A DNA stretch of 64,000 bases from Necropsobacter rosorum. Lineage in GTDB: Bacteria > Pseudomonadota > Gammaproteobacteria > Enterobacterales > Pasteurellaceae. The notes beneath the pieces were generated by a model. That model was not told where the DNA came from. It made no database searches and saw nothing but the letters and a program-made list of their open reading frames with translations. Shown piece by piece: positions 35,980 through 45,869 of this stretch. Made by a program: the position numbers and the translations under genes. Location of the stretch: assembly GCA_000751835.1 (NCBI GenBank), contig CCMQ01000003.1:292146-356145 (forward strand), in the 5' to 3' direction. How positions within the stretch are numbered: the first letter of the stretch is position 1; every line of letters starts with the position of its first letter.

Positions 35980-36738
35980 ATGATGAATCATTTAGCTTTA
36001 GAACGTATTATCAACCAAAAACTCAGCAGCGACGCCATTTCCGACTATGCGCCCAACGGTTTGCAGGTGGAAGGCAAAACGGAGGTTAAAACAATCATCA
36101 CCGGCGTCACCGCCTGTCAGGCGCTGCTAGATTATGCCGTCAGCCGCCACGCCGATGCCGTGCTGGTTCATCACGGCTATTTCTGGAAAAACGAAAATCC
36201 CTGTCTGCGCGGAATGAAAGGACGGCGGCTCAAAACGCTGCTGACCCACGACATCAATCTTTACGCTTATCATCTGCCGCTGGACGTTCACCCCGAGCTC
36301 GGCAATAACGCCCGTCTGGCACAGCTGCTCGGCATTGAAAATCTGCAACCGCTGGAGCCGGGCCCGTTCAGTATTCCGGTGTACGGCACATTATCCACAC
36401 CGTTAAGCGGCGATGCTTTGGCTTACCGCATTGAACAGGTACTGCGGCGCAAACCCTTATTTTGCGGCGAAAACGCACCGCACTTAATCCGCCGCATCGG
36501 GCTTTGCAGCGGCGGCGGTCAGGGTTATATCGATCTGGCGGCGGCACAGGGGCTGGATGCCTTTATCAGCGGCGAGGCATCGGAACAAACCGTGCATTCC
36601 GCCCGAGAACAGGGCATCGCTTTTTTTGCCGCCGGACACCACGCCACCGAGCGTTACGGGGTCAAAGCTTTGGGCGAATGGCTGGCGCAGGAATACGGTT
36701 TCGAGGTGGAATTTAAGGACATCGACAACCCGGTATAA
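35980..36738 (+). CDS. Nif3/YbgI-family metal-binding protein (GTP cyclohydrolase 1 type 2-like)
   Basis: Conserved cytoplasmic protein of 252 aa. The dinuclear metal site residues are visible in VLVHHGYFW near the N-terminal third and GHHATERYGVKALGE near the C-terminus. The family is annotated as GTP cyclohydrolase 1 type 2 but its real role is not settled; E. coli YbgI has been tied to DNA-damage responses. Two adjacent Met codons (35980, 35983) could start it. Not obviously part of the hyp operon, as it is transcribed the other way. Confidence 0.88.
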   Translation: MMNHLALERIINQKLSSDAISDYAPNGLQVEGKTEVKTIITGVTACQALLDYAVSRHADAVLVHHGYFWKNENPCLRGMKGRRLKTLLTHDINLYAYHLPLDVHPELGNNARLAQLLGIENLQPLEPGPFSIPVYGTLSTPLSGDALAYRIEQVLRRKPLFCGENAPHLIRRIGLCSGGGQGYIDLAAAQGLDAFISGEASEQTVHSAREQGIAFFAAGHHATERYGVKALGEWLAQEYGFEVEFKDIDNPV

Positions 36739-36763
36739 GCGCCGCAGCGCTATCCGGTGCGGC

Positions 36764-36792
36764 TTGACATCATGTGCAAAGCCGAGTATAAA
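36764..36792 (+). promoter_or_regulatory. Strong sigma70 promoter of the yqjD-like operon
   Basis: TTGACA (36764-36769), a 17-base spacer, and TATAAA (36787-36792), about 40 bases before the ATG. An AGGAGAA SD follows. Confidence 0.8.
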
Positions 36793-36834
36793 ATTTAACA
36801 GGTCTTGCATTAATAACAACACAGGAGAACCATT

Positions 36835-37146
36835 ATGAGTGAATCATTCGAGCAAAAACGAGCAGAATTATTAGAGGAATTGAACGAGATTCTGAATAAT
36901 GCTGAAGAACTCTTTAATGAAAAAACCGAAGCCGGCGCCGATGAGCTGAAAAAGCTGAAAAAACGCTTAAGCGCCCAGGTTAAAGACGCACGCGGTCAAT
37001 TCGGTTCCCTGCAGGAAGAAACCGTAAAAAGAACCAAACGGGCTATCCAGCAAACCGATGAACTGGTACAGGAAAATCCGTATAAAGCCATCGGAGTCGC
37101 CGGAGTTATCGGCTTATTACTCGGCGTGCTGATCAGCAAAAAATAA
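36835..37146 (+). CDS. yqjD: YqjD/ElaB/YgaM-family membrane-anchored ribosome-associated protein
   Basis: Tail-anchored inner-membrane protein of 103 aa. The N-terminal two thirds is a charged coiled coil (FEQKRAELLEELNEILNNAEELF onward), then ENPYKAIGVAGVIGLLLGVLISKK, the typical C-terminal glycine-rich membrane helix of DUF883. E. coli YqjD binds ribosomes at the membrane in stationary phase and inhibits translation. yqjE and a yqjK-like gene follow, as in E. coli. Confidence 0.85.
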   Translation: MSESFEQKRAELLEELNEILNNAEELFNEKTEAGADELKKLKKRLSAQVKDARGQFGSLQEETVKRTKRAIQQTDELVQENPYKAIGVAGVIGLLLGVLISKK

Positions 37147-37156
37147 TCATCCGGAC

Positions 37157-37177
37157 AGGGCTGCCCCGCGCGGCCCT
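37157..37177 (+). terminator. Possible attenuating terminator after yqjD
   Basis: AGGGC (37157-37161) pairs with GCCCT (37173-37177), followed by TTCTTTCC. Short and with an imperfect T-tract, so it may only reduce readthrough into yqjE. Confidence 0.45.
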
Positions 37178-37224
37178 TTCTTTCCGGCGTTCTTCCGACG
37201 ATTAAACACGAATAAAGAGTTACA

Positions 37225-37608
37225 ATGCAAATTATCGGCAAAATGAAACGGGCGTTTATTACCGCCGTGGAACTGGCGCAAATCCGTCTGCATATGATGA
37301 GTATCGAGCTCATCCAGCTCAAAAATTCGCTGCTCGCCATATTAAGCGCACTGCTGCTGACGTTTATTTTTTTACTCACCGGGTTAATCAGTCTGCTGTT
37401 CGGACTGGAACATTATCTGGCGCCGGAAAGCAAAGCCGCAGTGTTTTTCAGCATTACCGCCGTCGCTTGCCTGGCGGTACTGATTCTGCTTTTTATAATA
37501 CTGAGATTATTCAATCGGCAACGTCGTTTTATGTCATCGACCTTAACCGAAATACAGCGCGATGTCAGCGCCTTAAAACAGGCGGCGGGCGTTTCGCGCA
37601 AAGATTAG
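37225..37608 (+). CDS. yqjE: YqjE-family inner-membrane protein (phage holin superfamily III-like)
   Basis: Membrane protein of 127 aa with two hydrophobic helices (LLAILSALLLTFIFLLTGLI and AVFFSITAVACLAVLILLFII) flanked by short charged ends. The pattern and its place behind yqjD match YqjE, annotated by fold as holin-like. There is no evidence that it lyses cells. Function unknown. Confidence 0.75.
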   Translation: MQIIGKMKRAFITAVELAQIRLHMMSIELIQLKNSLLAILSALLLTFIFLLTGLISLLFGLEHYLAPESKAAVFFSITAVACLAVLILLFIILRLFNRQRRFMSSTLTEIQRDVSALKQAAGVSRKD

Positions 37609-37617
37609 GAGAATGTT

Positions 37618-37896
37618 ATGCCATTAAGCCTGAACGAAGAAAAAGAACTGCTGCGACTGAAAGGCGAAATCTTACGGCTGAAATTCGGCACGCAGACCAA
37701 ATCCGCCCGACAGGAGATCAGCCAGCCGATACATCATCTCAACCTAATCGGCTCGACGCTGGCACAGCCAATCATTCGCTCGTTGCTGCTTAATCTGTTA
37801 AGCCACCGTTTATTTACCGTCCGCAACCTGTTGCTTTCGGGGCTGGGCGTCGCATTGATCGGGTTGCTCGGCAAAGAACCTCCGCAAGATCGCTAA
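37618..37896 (+). CDS. Small membrane protein, YqjK-like position
   Basis: Protein of 92 aa: a charged helical N-terminal half ([19 protein letters not shown]) and a hydrophobic C-terminal stretch ([17 protein letters not shown]). It follows yqjE by 9 bases with an AGGAGA SD, so the three genes appear to be one unit. Position and architecture match YqjK, though sequence similarity to the E. coli protein is not obvious by eye. Confidence 0.7.
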   Translation: MPLSLNEEKELLRLKGEILRLKFGTQTKSARQEISQPIHHLNLIGSTLAQPIIRSLLLNLLSHRLFTVRNLLLSGLGVALIGLLGKEPPQDR

Positions 37897-37937
37897 CCCG
37901 CGCCGCGCCCGGCTGGTCCGACATAATTTCCCCATAA

Positions 37938-37966
37938 TTGCCCTGTATCACAGAAACGGGTATAAT
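37938..37966 (+). promoter_or_regulatory. Likely sigma70 promoter of fabI
   Basis: TTGCCC (37938-37943) and a perfect TATAAT (37961-37966) with a 17-base spacer, about 34 bases before fabI. Confidence 0.7.
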
Positions 37967-37999
37967 TGCCGCAATTTTTATCACATCAAGGAAAACACA

Positions 38000-38788
38000 A
38001 TGGGTTTCTTAACTGGCAAACGTATTTTAATCACCGGTTTGGCAAGCAACCGTTCCATCGCTTACGGCATTGCGGCGGCAATGAAACGCGCCGGCGCCGA
38101 ACTGGCATTCACTTATTTAAACGATAAATTAAAAGCCCGCGTCGAAGAATTCGCACGGGAATTCGAATCCGATATCGTCCTGCCTTTAGATGTCGCCACC
38201 GACGAAAGCATTGAAAACTGTTTCAAACAATTAAGCGCACGCTGGGAAAAATTCGACGGCTTCGTGCATGCGATCGCATTCGCACCGGGCGACCAGCTTG
38301 ACGGTGATTATGTCAACGCCGCCACCCGCGAAGGCTACCGCATGGCCCACGACATCAGCGCTTACAGCTTCGTCGCTATGGCGCAGGCGGCTCGCCCGCT
38401 GTTAACTCCGAATGCCGCGTTGCTGACTTTGACTTATCTCGGCGCGGAACGGGCGATTCCGAATTACAATGTGATGTGTCTGGCTAAAGCCTCGCTGGAA
38501 GCCGCAACCCGTGTGATGGCGGCGGATCTGGGCAAAGACGGCATTCGGGTCAACGCCATTTCGGCCGGGCCGATCCGCACGCTGGCGGCATCCGGCATTA
38601 AAAACTTTAAGAAAATGCTGGCGACCTTTGAAAATACCGCCCCGCTGCGTCGTACCGTCACCATCGACGATGTGGGCAATTCCGCCGCATTTTTATGTTC
38701 CGATTTAGCCTCCGGCATCACCGGTGAAGTTCTGCATGTGGATGCCGGATTCAGTATCACCGCCATGAGCGAACTGGGTGCGGAATAA
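38000..38788 (+). CDS. fabI: Enoyl-[acyl-carrier-protein] reductase (NADH) FabI
   Basis: Last reduction step of fatty-acid elongation; short-chain dehydrogenase fold, 262 aa. The N-terminal cofactor motif is [20 protein letters not shown]. The catalytic Tyr-x6-Lys is seen in [15 protein letters not shown], with the [13 protein letters not shown] substrate loop after it. This is the triclosan-sensitive type of reductase by family. Own promoter and terminator, so it appears monocistronic. Confidence 0.97.
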   Translation: MGFLTGKRILITGLASNRSIAYGIAAAMKRAGAELAFTYLNDKLKARVEEFAREFESDIVLPLDVATDESIENCFKQLSARWEKFDGFVHAIAFAPGDQLDGDYVNAATREGYRMAHDISAYSFVAMAQAARPLLTPNAALLTLTYLGAERAIPNYNVMCLAKASLEAATRVMAADLGKDGIRVNAISAGPIRTLAASGIKNFKKMLATFENTAPLRRTVTIDDVGNSAAFLCSDLASGITGEVLHVDAGFSITAMSELGAE

Positions 38789-38805
38789 TTTTTTCGTTTC
38801 TTACC

Positions 38806-38834
38806 GGGCAGACCAATGTGTCTGCCCTTTTTTG
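38806..38834 (+). terminator. Rho-independent terminator after fabI
   Basis: GGGCAGA (38806-38812) and TCTGCCC (38821-38827) with an 8-base loop, then seven T. It lies just before the rnb start. Confidence 0.9.
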
Positions 38835-38860
38835 TCAATAACCCGATAAAAACAGATATT

Positions 38861-40840
38861 ATGTTGCAAAATAATCCCCTGCTGTCTCAATTAAAACAAC
38901 AACTGCGCGATAGCAAACCGCACGTCGAAGGCGTCGTTAAAGGCTCGGACAAAGCCTACGGTTTTCTTGAATGTGATAAAAAAAGCTACTTTATTCCGCC
39001 GCCGGCAATGAAAAAAGTGATGCACGGCGATAAAATCAAAGCCGTCATCGACACCGTCGGTGATAAGGAACAGGCGGAACCGGACGAGCTGATCGAACCG
39101 ATGCTGACCCGTTTTATCGCTAAAGTGCGGTTCAATAAAGACAAGAAATTACAGGTTTTAGCGGATCATCCGCAAATCAATCAACCCATCGGCGCCAATA
39201 AGCTGAAAACCTTGCAGACGGAATTACAGGAAGGCGACTGGGTGGTCGCCGTGTTAAAAACCCATCCGCTGCGTGACGATCGTTTTTTCTATGCGCAAAT
39301 CACTGAATTTATCTGCCGCGGCGACGATGAATTCGCCCCTTGGTGGGTTACGCTGGCGCGCCACCAGCAATCCCGTTATCCGGTACGGGGCGCGGACAGT
39401 TATAGCCTGCAGGATGAGCAAACGCGCGAAGATTTGACCGCACTTCATTTCGTTACAATCGACAGCGAAAGCACGCAGGATATGGACGATGCGCTGTATA
39501 TCGAAGCGGTCGAACAAAACGGCGTTCAAACCGGTTGGAAGCTGGTAGTGGCGATCGCCGATCCGACCGCCTATATCGGTATGGATTCGCAAATCGAAAA
39601 AGACGCCCGCCAGCGTTGTTTCACCAACTACCTGCCGGGATTTAATATTCCGATGCTGCCGCGCGAACTCTCTGACGAGCGCTGTTCATTAATGGAAAAC
39701 CAGACCCGCCCGGCGCTGGTCTGTTATATCGAAACGGATTTACAGGGCGAAATTTGCGCGAAACCGCATTTCGTTTGCGCTTATGTTCAATCCAAAGCCA
39801 AGCTGGCTTATCACACGGTTTCCGCCTATCTGGAACAGCAGCTCGACAGCTGGCGCCCGAGCGACGCGCTTACCGAGCGGCAGATTCAGCAGCTGCATCA
39901 ATTTACCCTGACGCGGATTCAGTGGCGCCAAACCCATTCTTTATTATTTAAGGAAAAACCGGATTATACTTTTGTTCTGGCGGAAAACGGCAAAGTGCAA
40001 GCGATCAAAGCGGAACATCGCCGTATCGCCAACCAGATTGTCGAAGAGGCCATGATCCTCGCCAATATCTGTGCCGCGCAATATCTGGATGAAAAACTGC
40101 AATGCGGTATTTTCAATACCCATGCCGGTTTTGATAAAAAATATCTGGACGCCGCGCACAATTTTCTACTGGCAAATCTGGCCAACGATGAAAACCGCGC
40201 ACAACTGACACAGCGTTATGCCGTGGAAAATCTGGCCACCTTGTCGGGTTATTGCCGGATGCGCCATGATATCGAACCGATCGAGGGCGACTATCTGGAG
40301 CTGCGCCTGCGCCGTTTTCTGACCTTCGCCGAATTTAAAGCGCAATCCGCACCGCACTTCGGGCTGGGCTTACCGGCATATGCCACTTGGACTTCGCCGA
40401 TCCGCAAATATTCCGATATGGTCAACCACCGTCTGATTAAAGCCACTCTGAGCGGACAGCCTTATGAAAAACCGTCGGAAGCCGTGTTGCAGCGCCTGCA
40501 GGAAGCCCGCCGGCAAAACCGTTTGGTGGAGCGGGATGTCGCCGACTGGCTGTATTGCCGCTATCTGGCGGATAAAGCGGCGCAGCAGCCGGAATTCGAA
40601 GCGCAAGTGCTGGATGTAATGCGCGGCGGATTACGGGTGCAATTGCTGGAAAACGGCGCGTCAATGTTTATTCCCGCCTCGGCGCTGCATAATAACAAAG
40701 AGGAAATTCAGCTGAATGCCGATGAAATCGCCTTATATATTAAGGGCGAAAGACGCTATAAAATCGGCGATATTATTGCTGTCCGCCTGACCGAAGTCAG
40801 AGAAGACACCCGCAGTATTATCGGCACAATCGCCGCATAA
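38861..40840 (+). CDS. rnb: Exoribonuclease II
   Basis: Processive 3'-5' exoribonuclease for single-stranded RNA. Starting at MLQNNPLLSQLKQQ (38861) gives 659 aa; an in-frame Met at 38816 lies inside the fabI terminator and is rejected. Domains: N-terminal cold-shock/OB region (VKGSDKAYGFLE), the RNB catalytic domain with the Asp cluster in VTIDSESTQDMDDALY, and a C-terminal S1 domain (about 570-655). It ends at a strong hairpin. Confidence 0.96.
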   Translation: MLQNNPLLSQLKQQLRDSKPHVEGVVKGSDKAYGFLECDKKSYFIPPPAMKKVMHGDKIKAVIDTVGDKEQAEPDELIEPMLTRFIAKVRFNKDKKLQVLADHPQINQPIGANKLKTLQTELQEGDWVVAVLKTHPLRDDRFFYAQITEFICRGDDEFAPWWVTLARHQQSRYPVRGADSYSLQDEQTREDLTALHFVTIDSESTQDMDDALYIEAVEQNGVQTGWKLVVAIADPTAYIGMDSQIEKDARQRCFTNYLPGFNIPMLPRELSDERCSLMENQTRPALVCYIETDLQGEICAKPHFVCAYVQSKAKLAYHTVSAYLEQQLDSWRPSDALTERQIQQLHQFTLTRIQWRQTHSLLFKEKPDYTFVLAENGKVQAIKAEHRRIANQIVEEAMILANICAAQYLDEKLQCGIFNTHAGFDKKYLDAAHNFLLANLANDENRAQLTQRYAVENLATLSGYCRMRHDIEPIEGDYLELRLRRFLTFAEFKAQSAPHFGLGLPAYATWTSPIRKYSDMVNHRLIKATLSGQPYEKPSEAVLQRLQEARRQNRLVERDVADWLYCRYLADKAAQQPEFEAQVLDVMRGGLRVQLLENGASMFIPASALHNNKEEIQLNADEIALYIKGERRYKIGDIIAVRLTEVREDTRSIIGTIAA

Positions 40841-40843
40841 CAA

Positions 40844-40867
40844 AACGGGGCGCTTAAGCGCCCCGTT
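40844..40867. terminator. Strong hairpin terminator between rnb and miaB
   Basis: A 24-base perfect palindrome (arms 40844-40855 and 40856-40867) followed by CGGTTTTT. Only 20 bases from the end of the convergent miaB, so it may serve both. Confidence 0.85.
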
Positions 40868-40887
40868 CGGTTTTTATCTTACCACGC

Positions 40888-42312
40888 TCAGCCCGCATAA
40901 CGGCCGACGCCCAATTCGTCTTCCTTACGGGTACGGTTAATCACCGCCTGCGGCGATTGCAACACGCGCAGCCCCATTTGATCTTCGGTGCGGACAACCT
41001 CTCCGCGCAGAGAATTGGTAAACACATCAGTGATCTTAATATCCACGAATTTACCAATCATATCCGGCGTACCGGCAAAATTCACAATACGGTTATTTTC
41101 CGTCCGGCCGGTCAATTCCATCAAATCTTTCTTCGACGGCCCTTCCACCAGCACGCGCTGTTCCGTACCCAGCATGGCGCGGCTGTATTGCGCCGCCTGA
41201 TGATTAATGCGCTGTTGCAACAGGTATAAACGCTGTTTCTTTTCCTCTTCCGTCACATCATCGGGGAAATCCGCCGCCGGCGTTCCTGGACGGGCGGAAT
41301 AAATAAAGCTGAAGCTCATATCAAAATTGACCTGCGCGATCAGATTCATGGTATCTTCGAAATCCTGAGCCGTTTCGCCCGGAAAACCGACGATAAAATC
41401 CGAACTTATCTGAATTTCCGGCCGCACTTTGCGCAATTTGCGGATAATGGATTTGTATTCAAGCGCCGTATGACCGCGTTTCATCATATTCAGCACCCGA
41501 TCGGAACCGCTTTGCACCGGCAAATGCAGGAAGCTGACCAATTCCGGCGTATCGGCATAAACCGCAATAATATCATCGGTAAATTCAATCGGATGGCTGG
41601 TGGTAAAACGTAAACGGTCAATACCATCGATCGCCGCCACCAAACGCAAAAGCTCGGCAAAGGTGCAGATTTCGCCGTCATGCGTCGGCCCGCGATAGGC
41701 ATTCACATTCTGCCCCAGCAGGTTCACCTCGCGCACGCCCTGTTCCGCAAGCTGGGCGATTTCAAACAACACATCGTCCAGCGGACGGCTGACTTCTTCC
41801 CCGCGCGTATAAGGCACCACGCAGTAAGTACAGTATTTATTACAGCCTTCCATAATGGAAACGAACGCCGTCGGCCCTTCCGCTTTCGGTTCCGGCAGGC
41901 GGTCGAATTTTTCGATTTCCGGAAAACTGACATCCACCACCGCACTTTTTCCGCCGCGGATTTGGTTAATCATCTCCGGCAGTCGGTGCAGGGTTTGCGG
42001 CCCGAAAATAATATCCACATAAGGTGCGCGGTGGCGGATATGTTCGCCCTCCTGCGACGCCACACAACCGCCGACCCCGATCACCAGCGCCGGATTTTTT
42101 TGCTTTAATTCTTTCCAGCGTCCCAGCTGATGAAACACTTTTTCCTGCGCTTTTTCCCGAATCGAACAGGTATTGAGTAACAACACATCCGCTTCTTCCG
42201 GCACATCGGTTAATTCCAGTCCGTGCGTGCTGTTGAGTAAATCCGCCATTTTCGAACTGTCGTATTCATTCATCTGACAGCCCCAGGTTTTAATATGTAA
42301 TTTGTGCATCAT
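40888..42312 (-). CDS. miaB: tRNA-2-methylthio-N6-(isopentenyl)adenosine synthase MiaB
   Basis: Radical-SAM methylthiotransferase that modifies A37 of tRNAs reading U-starting codons. The 474-aa protein equals the E. coli length. The N-terminal MTTase domain has cysteines in [23 protein letters not shown] and GGCVASQEG (second [4Fe-4S]). The radical-SAM motif is [17 protein letters not shown], and a C-terminal TRAM domain follows. The first of two adjacent ATGs is chosen because it keeps the same spacing to [10 protein letters not shown] as in relatives. Confidence 0.97.
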   Translation of the reverse strand: MMHKLHIKTWGCQMNEYDSSKMADLLNSTHGLELTDVPEEADVLLLNTCSIREKAQEKVFHQLGRWKELKQKNPALVIGVGGCVASQEGEHIRHRAPYVDIIFGPQTLHRLPEMINQIRGGKSAVVDVSFPEIEKFDRLPEPKAEGPTAFVSIMEGCNKYCTYCVVPYTRGEEVSRPLDDVLFEIAQLAEQGVREVNLLGQNVNAYRGPTHDGEICTFAELLRLVAAIDGIDRLRFTTSHPIEFTDDIIAVYADTPELVSFLHLPVQSGSDRVLNMMKRGHTALEYKSIIRKLRKVRPEIQISSDFIVGFPGETAQDFEDTMNLIAQVNFDMSFSFIYSARPGTPAADFPDDVTEEEKKQRLYLLQQRINHQAAQYSRAMLGTEQRVLVEGPSKKDLMELTGRTENNRIVNFAGTPDMIGKFVDIKITDVFTNSLRGEVVRTEDQMGLRVLQSPQAVINRTRKEDELGVGRYAG

Positions 42313-42538
42313 AGTCTATGTCAAAATGTCTTATCCGATAAAAAATTGATTGGCTATTTTACAGTCTTGCGGCAATGGTGGCTAGTTAAAATCGGATTTT
42401 CTTTTCTCTTTCGCCCATTAAGGATAAAATCACCCGAACGGAACGTGCGATGCGCCGGTACAACGAAAAACAGCCTGAAAAATCACCGCACTTATTTTTC
42501 ACCACCGTGAGCGGCGCATAACAACAGCGGAGCAAATT

Positions 42539-43711
42539 ATGACAATCACCAAAGACATTATTATTATCGGCGGCGGGATGATCGGCGCGGCCTGCGCGGC
42601 AGGCTTGGGCAAACTCGGGTTGCAGATTCAGATTATCGAACGCGCGCCGCTGCCCGAGTTTGAGCCGGATTCGCCTTATGATATCCGCATTTCCGCCATC
42701 AGCGCCGCTTCGGTTAATTTGCTCAAACGGCTCAACGCCTGGCAACATATTGAGAGAATGCGGGTTTGCCCTTATCGCGGGCTGGAAACCTGGGAAATCG
42801 ACGGCTTTGCCACCCGCTTTCACTGCACAGAGCTGAATCTGCCGCAGCTCGGTTATATGGTGGAAAATCATCTGGTGCAGCGCGGTTTATGGCAGGCCGT
42901 GCGCCAGTTTGCCAATGTGCAAAGCTCGATTGGCACGGCGATTGTCGAAGCCAAAAAGTGCGGTGCGAACTGGCAGATTTTGTTAGCCGACGGGCAACGC
43001 TATGCCGCGCCGCTGATTATCGCCGCCGACGGTGCCAATTCGCAAATCCGCCGGGCTGCCGGTATCGGTCTGACCGGCTGGCAGTATCGTCAGGATTGTA
43101 TGCTGATTTTAGTGGAGACCGAATCGCCGCAGCAGGACATCACCTGGCAGCAGTTTTATCCTAGCGGCCCGCGGGCGTTTTTGCCTTTATGCGGTCATCA
43201 GGCCTGCTTGGTGTGGTATGACAGCGCACAGAAAATCCGCGCCCTGCGCCAACTGTCGGCGGAAAAACTGGCACAGCAGATTCATCAGGCATTTCCGCCA
43301 CGTTTAGGCCATATCCGGGTGCAGCGCGCCGCGGATTTTTCCCTGACCCGCCGTCACGCACAGGATTATTTCAAACAGGGCGTGGTGCTGGCGGGCGATG
43401 CGGCGCACACCATCAACCCGCTGGCGGGGCAAGGCGTTAATCTTGGTTTTAAAGATGTGAAAGCGCTGCTGGCGGTGATCGAAAGTGCGGTGGAAAAAAA
43501 CCGCAATTTCGCCGCCGATGACGTACTGGCATGCTACCAGCGGCAACGCAAAGCAGATAATCTGCTGATGCAATCCGGCATGGATTTATTTTATAAAGCC
43601 TTTAAAGAAGAGCTGCTGCCGTTAAAGATCGCCCGCAATTTCGCCTTAGTCTTGGCCGACAAAGCCGCACCGCTGAAAAAACAGGCGTTGAAATATGCGC
43701 TGGGATTGTAA
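42539..43711 (+). CDS. ubiF: 3-demethoxyubiquinol 3-hydroxylase UbiF (FAD monooxygenase)
   Basis: Flavoprotein hydroxylase of ubiquinone synthesis, 390 aa. The N-terminal FAD-binding motif is IIIIGGGMIGAACAAGLGK; RISAISAASVNLLKRL, LETWEIDG and LPQLGYMVEN are typical of UbiF; the second FAD motif is GVVLAGDAAHTINPLAGQGVNLGFKD. The C-terminus (MQSGMDLFYKAFKE ... KKQALKYALGL) is almost the same as in E. coli UbiF, which separates it from UbiH and UbiI. Divergent from miaB. Implies the organism makes ubiquinone, which some close relatives such as H. influenzae do not. Confidence 0.9.
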   Translation: MTITKDIIIIGGGMIGAACAAGLGKLGLQIQIIERAPLPEFEPDSPYDIRISAISAASVNLLKRLNAWQHIERMRVCPYRGLETWEIDGFATRFHCTELNLPQLGYMVENHLVQRGLWQAVRQFANVQSSIGTAIVEAKKCGANWQILLADGQRYAAPLIIAADGANSQIRRAAGIGLTGWQYRQDCMLILVETESPQQDITWQQFYPSGPRAFLPLCGHQACLVWYDSAQKIRALRQLSAEKLAQQIHQAFPPRLGHIRVQRAADFSLTRRHAQDYFKQGVVLAGDAAHTINPLAGQGVNLGFKDVKALLAVIESAVEKNRNFAADDVLACYQRQRKADNLLMQSGMDLFYKAFKEELLPLKIARNFALVLADKAAPLKKQALKYALGL

Positions 43712-43760
43712 TTTGTCAGACAGCATATTGGCGCGCAACCGACTGCGCGATTGGCTGCGT

Positions 43761-44054
43761 TTATTCCGTTTTATTTTTGCCTTTTATCACCTTCATCATT
43801 TCCATAAAGTGTGGGCGTAATTGGCGAAATAACGGATTATCGCGATTTTCCAACATAACCTCACCCAGCAATTTCAAACCGACGACAAAGCGTTGCGCCA
43901 TTTCCGGCGTAAATCCTTCACGTTGTTCGGTCATTGCGATGATATTGAAGAGATTATCATGATTCGGCGCCTCAAACGTGATGTCCTGATTTACCGGCTG
44001 TCCTTCATGGTCGGATAAATATTGTACGTTAATGCGATACTGATGTTGTTTCAT
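43761..44054 (-). CDS. DUF3861-like small protein
   Basis: Small soluble protein of 97 aa, starting MKQHQYRINVQYLSDHEGQ and ending in a Lys-rich tail. It looks like the DUF3861 family of proteobacterial proteins, judged by the start and length; I am not certain. No metal or catalytic motif is visible. An uptake-signal pair lies downstream of cpdA just beyond its start. Confidence 0.6.
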   Translation of the reverse strand: MKQHQYRINVQYLSDHEGQPVNQDITFEAPNHDNLFNIIAMTEQREGFTPEMAQRFVVGLKLLGEVMLENRDNPLFRQLRPHFMEMMKVIKGKNKTE

Positions 44055-44156
44055 ATGTTTTGCCTCCGATTAACCCTTTCCGCCGATGATAAAAACCGGC
44101 AAAGTGCGGTCATAAAACGCTACGTTTTTTAAATAGGCGTTAATTTTACCGCACTT

Positions 44157-44996
44157 TTAATAGCCGTCGCCCAACATATTCGGCAGAAAAACCGCGTGTT
44201 GGATCCGTTTTACGCGCGATACGATACGTCCGTCATCATACAGTTCAATTTCCCGCCAGCCGGGTTGCAGCGTATCAAGGGCGAAATTATTGCTGTCCGG
44301 TTTAAACTGCACGCAGGTGGAGGGCGTCGCCATCACTCGGTAGCCGTACCATTCGCCGTCCACTTCCTGATGAATATGCCCGCACAAAATGCCGCGCACG
44401 TTGCGAAACGGCGATAAAGTGTAAGCCAAATCCAGCGAATTGCGCAGATTGTGCTGATCCAGCCAAGCGGAGTGGGTGGATAAAATATGATGATGCAGCA
44501 CGATCAGAGAATAACGTTCCGGGTGATCTTTCAGTTTCGATAACAGCCAATCGATCTGATATTGTCCAAGCTGACCGTGCGGCACGCCGAACACCTGACT
44601 GTCCAGCATCAGAATTTGCCAATGCTCGCCCAGCAGCACATGTTTGATCGGGCTGATATTGCCTTGCTTCTGATTTAAAATATCGAACATTTTCGGCTGA
44701 AAATCATGATTGCCCGGGATCCAGAACACCATTTTTTGCAGCGGCTTGACGCTTTCGCAAAAGCGCAGATAGCCTTCATCGCTGCTGTCCTGCACCAAAT
44801 CGCCGGTGGCCAGCACCAGTTCGTAATTAAAATCGCTTTGCCGAATTTCCGTTAATACTTGGTTAAAACTCGCCTGCGTGTTTATTCCGAGTAATTCGCC
44901 GTTTTCTTCTTTAAACAAATGGGGATCAGTAATCTGGATTAACCGTATAACCTTCTCCGAGGTCTGATGTGTATAAGTGTTTACCAAGTGATCCAT
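44157..44996 (-). CDS. cpdA: 3',5'-cyclic-AMP phosphodiesterase CpdA
   Basis: Class III cAMP phosphodiesterase (Icc), 279 aa, lowering cAMP. Calcineurin-type metallophosphoesterase motifs in order: QITDPHLF, LATGDLVQDSS, IPGNHDFQP, LHHHILS and LCGHIHQE. cAMP is the ligand of CRP, so this enzyme bears on the CRP-like sites near the porin and hyf genes. In H. influenzae the homologue affects competence. Confidence 0.94.
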   Translation of the reverse strand: MDHLVNTYTHQTSEKVIRLIQITDPHLFKEENGELLGINTQASFNQVLTEIRQSDFNYELVLATGDLVQDSSDEGYLRFCESVKPLQKMVFWIPGNHDFQPKMFDILNQKQGNISPIKHVLLGEHWQILMLDSQVFGVPHGQLGQYQIDWLLSKLKDHPERYSLIVLHHHILSTHSAWLDQHNLRNSLDLAYTLSPFRNVRGILCGHIHQEVDGEWYGYRVMATPSTCVQFKPDSNNFALDTLQPGWREIELYDDGRIVSRVKRIQHAVFLPNMLGDGY

Positions 44997-45141
44997 CCTC
45001 CCTTAATATCCTTATTTTCTCCAAACTGTGCTATAACTTACGGATTTCAAAAAAAATTGCATCAGTAAAATACAAAAAATGTTAACACTGTCATGTTTTG
45101 CTGCCGACTTTGTGCCAAAAATAAAAGCTATATCACATTTT

Positions 45142-45765
45142 TTAACGCCATTTTTGCTGTAACATTTGGTAATTCAACTGCAACCACAACAAACCGGTCA
45201 CGGCGATGCCGTTGTCGATTTTTCCCTCGCACACCCATTGATAAGCCGTCTGCCGGCTCACCGCATGCACGCGGATATCTTCATGTTCTTCCGCCAGCCC
45301 GTGCAAGCCCGTCGCCTTGGTGCTGTCCACTTTGCCGGCAAACAGATGAATCCGTTCACGCACGCCGCCCGGGCTGTCCCACATGCTCAGCGCGTGAGTT
45401 AATTTATCCACTTTTAAGCCCGCCTCTTCCTCGCTTTCACGCAGAGCCACCTGCTCCGGCCGTTCACCCGCTTCCACCATGCCGGCGATCAATTCCAACA
45501 ACCAGGGCGATTGGGTTAAGCCCGGATCATAAGCGCCGATGCGCACCTGTTCGACCAGAATCACCTTATCCGCCTGCGGATCATAGGCGATCACCGCAGA
45601 AGCCGCGCCTTTTACCAACAGCTCGCGGGTCACTACCCCGCTCATTCCGCCGGCGAATAATTTATGCTTAAACTGAATTTTTTGTAAACGGAAAAAGCCG
45701 CTGTACAGGGTTTCTTCCTTCAGAATTTCAATATCCTGCTGGGTAAACTGTTGCTCGTCTTTCAT
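45142..45765 (-). CDS. nudF: ADP-ribose pyrophosphatase NudF
   Basis: Nudix hydrolase that splits ADP-ribose (and related sugars) into AMP and ribose 5-phosphate. The 207-aa protein has the Nudix box in GMVEAGERPEQVALRESEEEAG (Gly...Glu...Arg-Glu...Glu-Glu, about residues 94-115), and the N-terminal beta-rich dimerisation region typical of the ADPRase subfamily. It precedes cpdA on the same strand, as in E. coli, with 145 bases between. Confidence 0.93.
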   Translation of the reverse strand: MKDEQQFTQQDIEILKEETLYSGFFRLQKIQFKHKLFAGGMSGVVTRELLVKGAASAVIAYDPQADKVILVEQVRIGAYDPGLTQSPWLLELIAGMVEAGERPEQVALRESEEEAGLKVDKLTHALSMWDSPGGVRERIHLFAGKVDSTKATGLHGLAEEHEDIRVHAVSRQTAYQWVCEGKIDNGIAVTGLLWLQLNYQMLQQKWR

Positions 45766-45869
45766 CTTGCATCCTTAGAAGCGATCGCTCTCGCCCTTGT
45801 ATGAGCGGATAGCATCACGCGATCAGCGAAAATACCATGTCTGCGATCATGTTTGACTTTTTTCACAAA

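Noticed and set aside
37225..37608. YqjE as a phage holin, hinting at a prophage
   Set aside because: It is in the normal yqjD-yqjE chromosomal context; no other phage genes nearby.
45093..45671. A 192-codon plus-strand frame
   Set aside because: Lies opposite nudF, Pro/Arg-rich low-complexity product, no SD.
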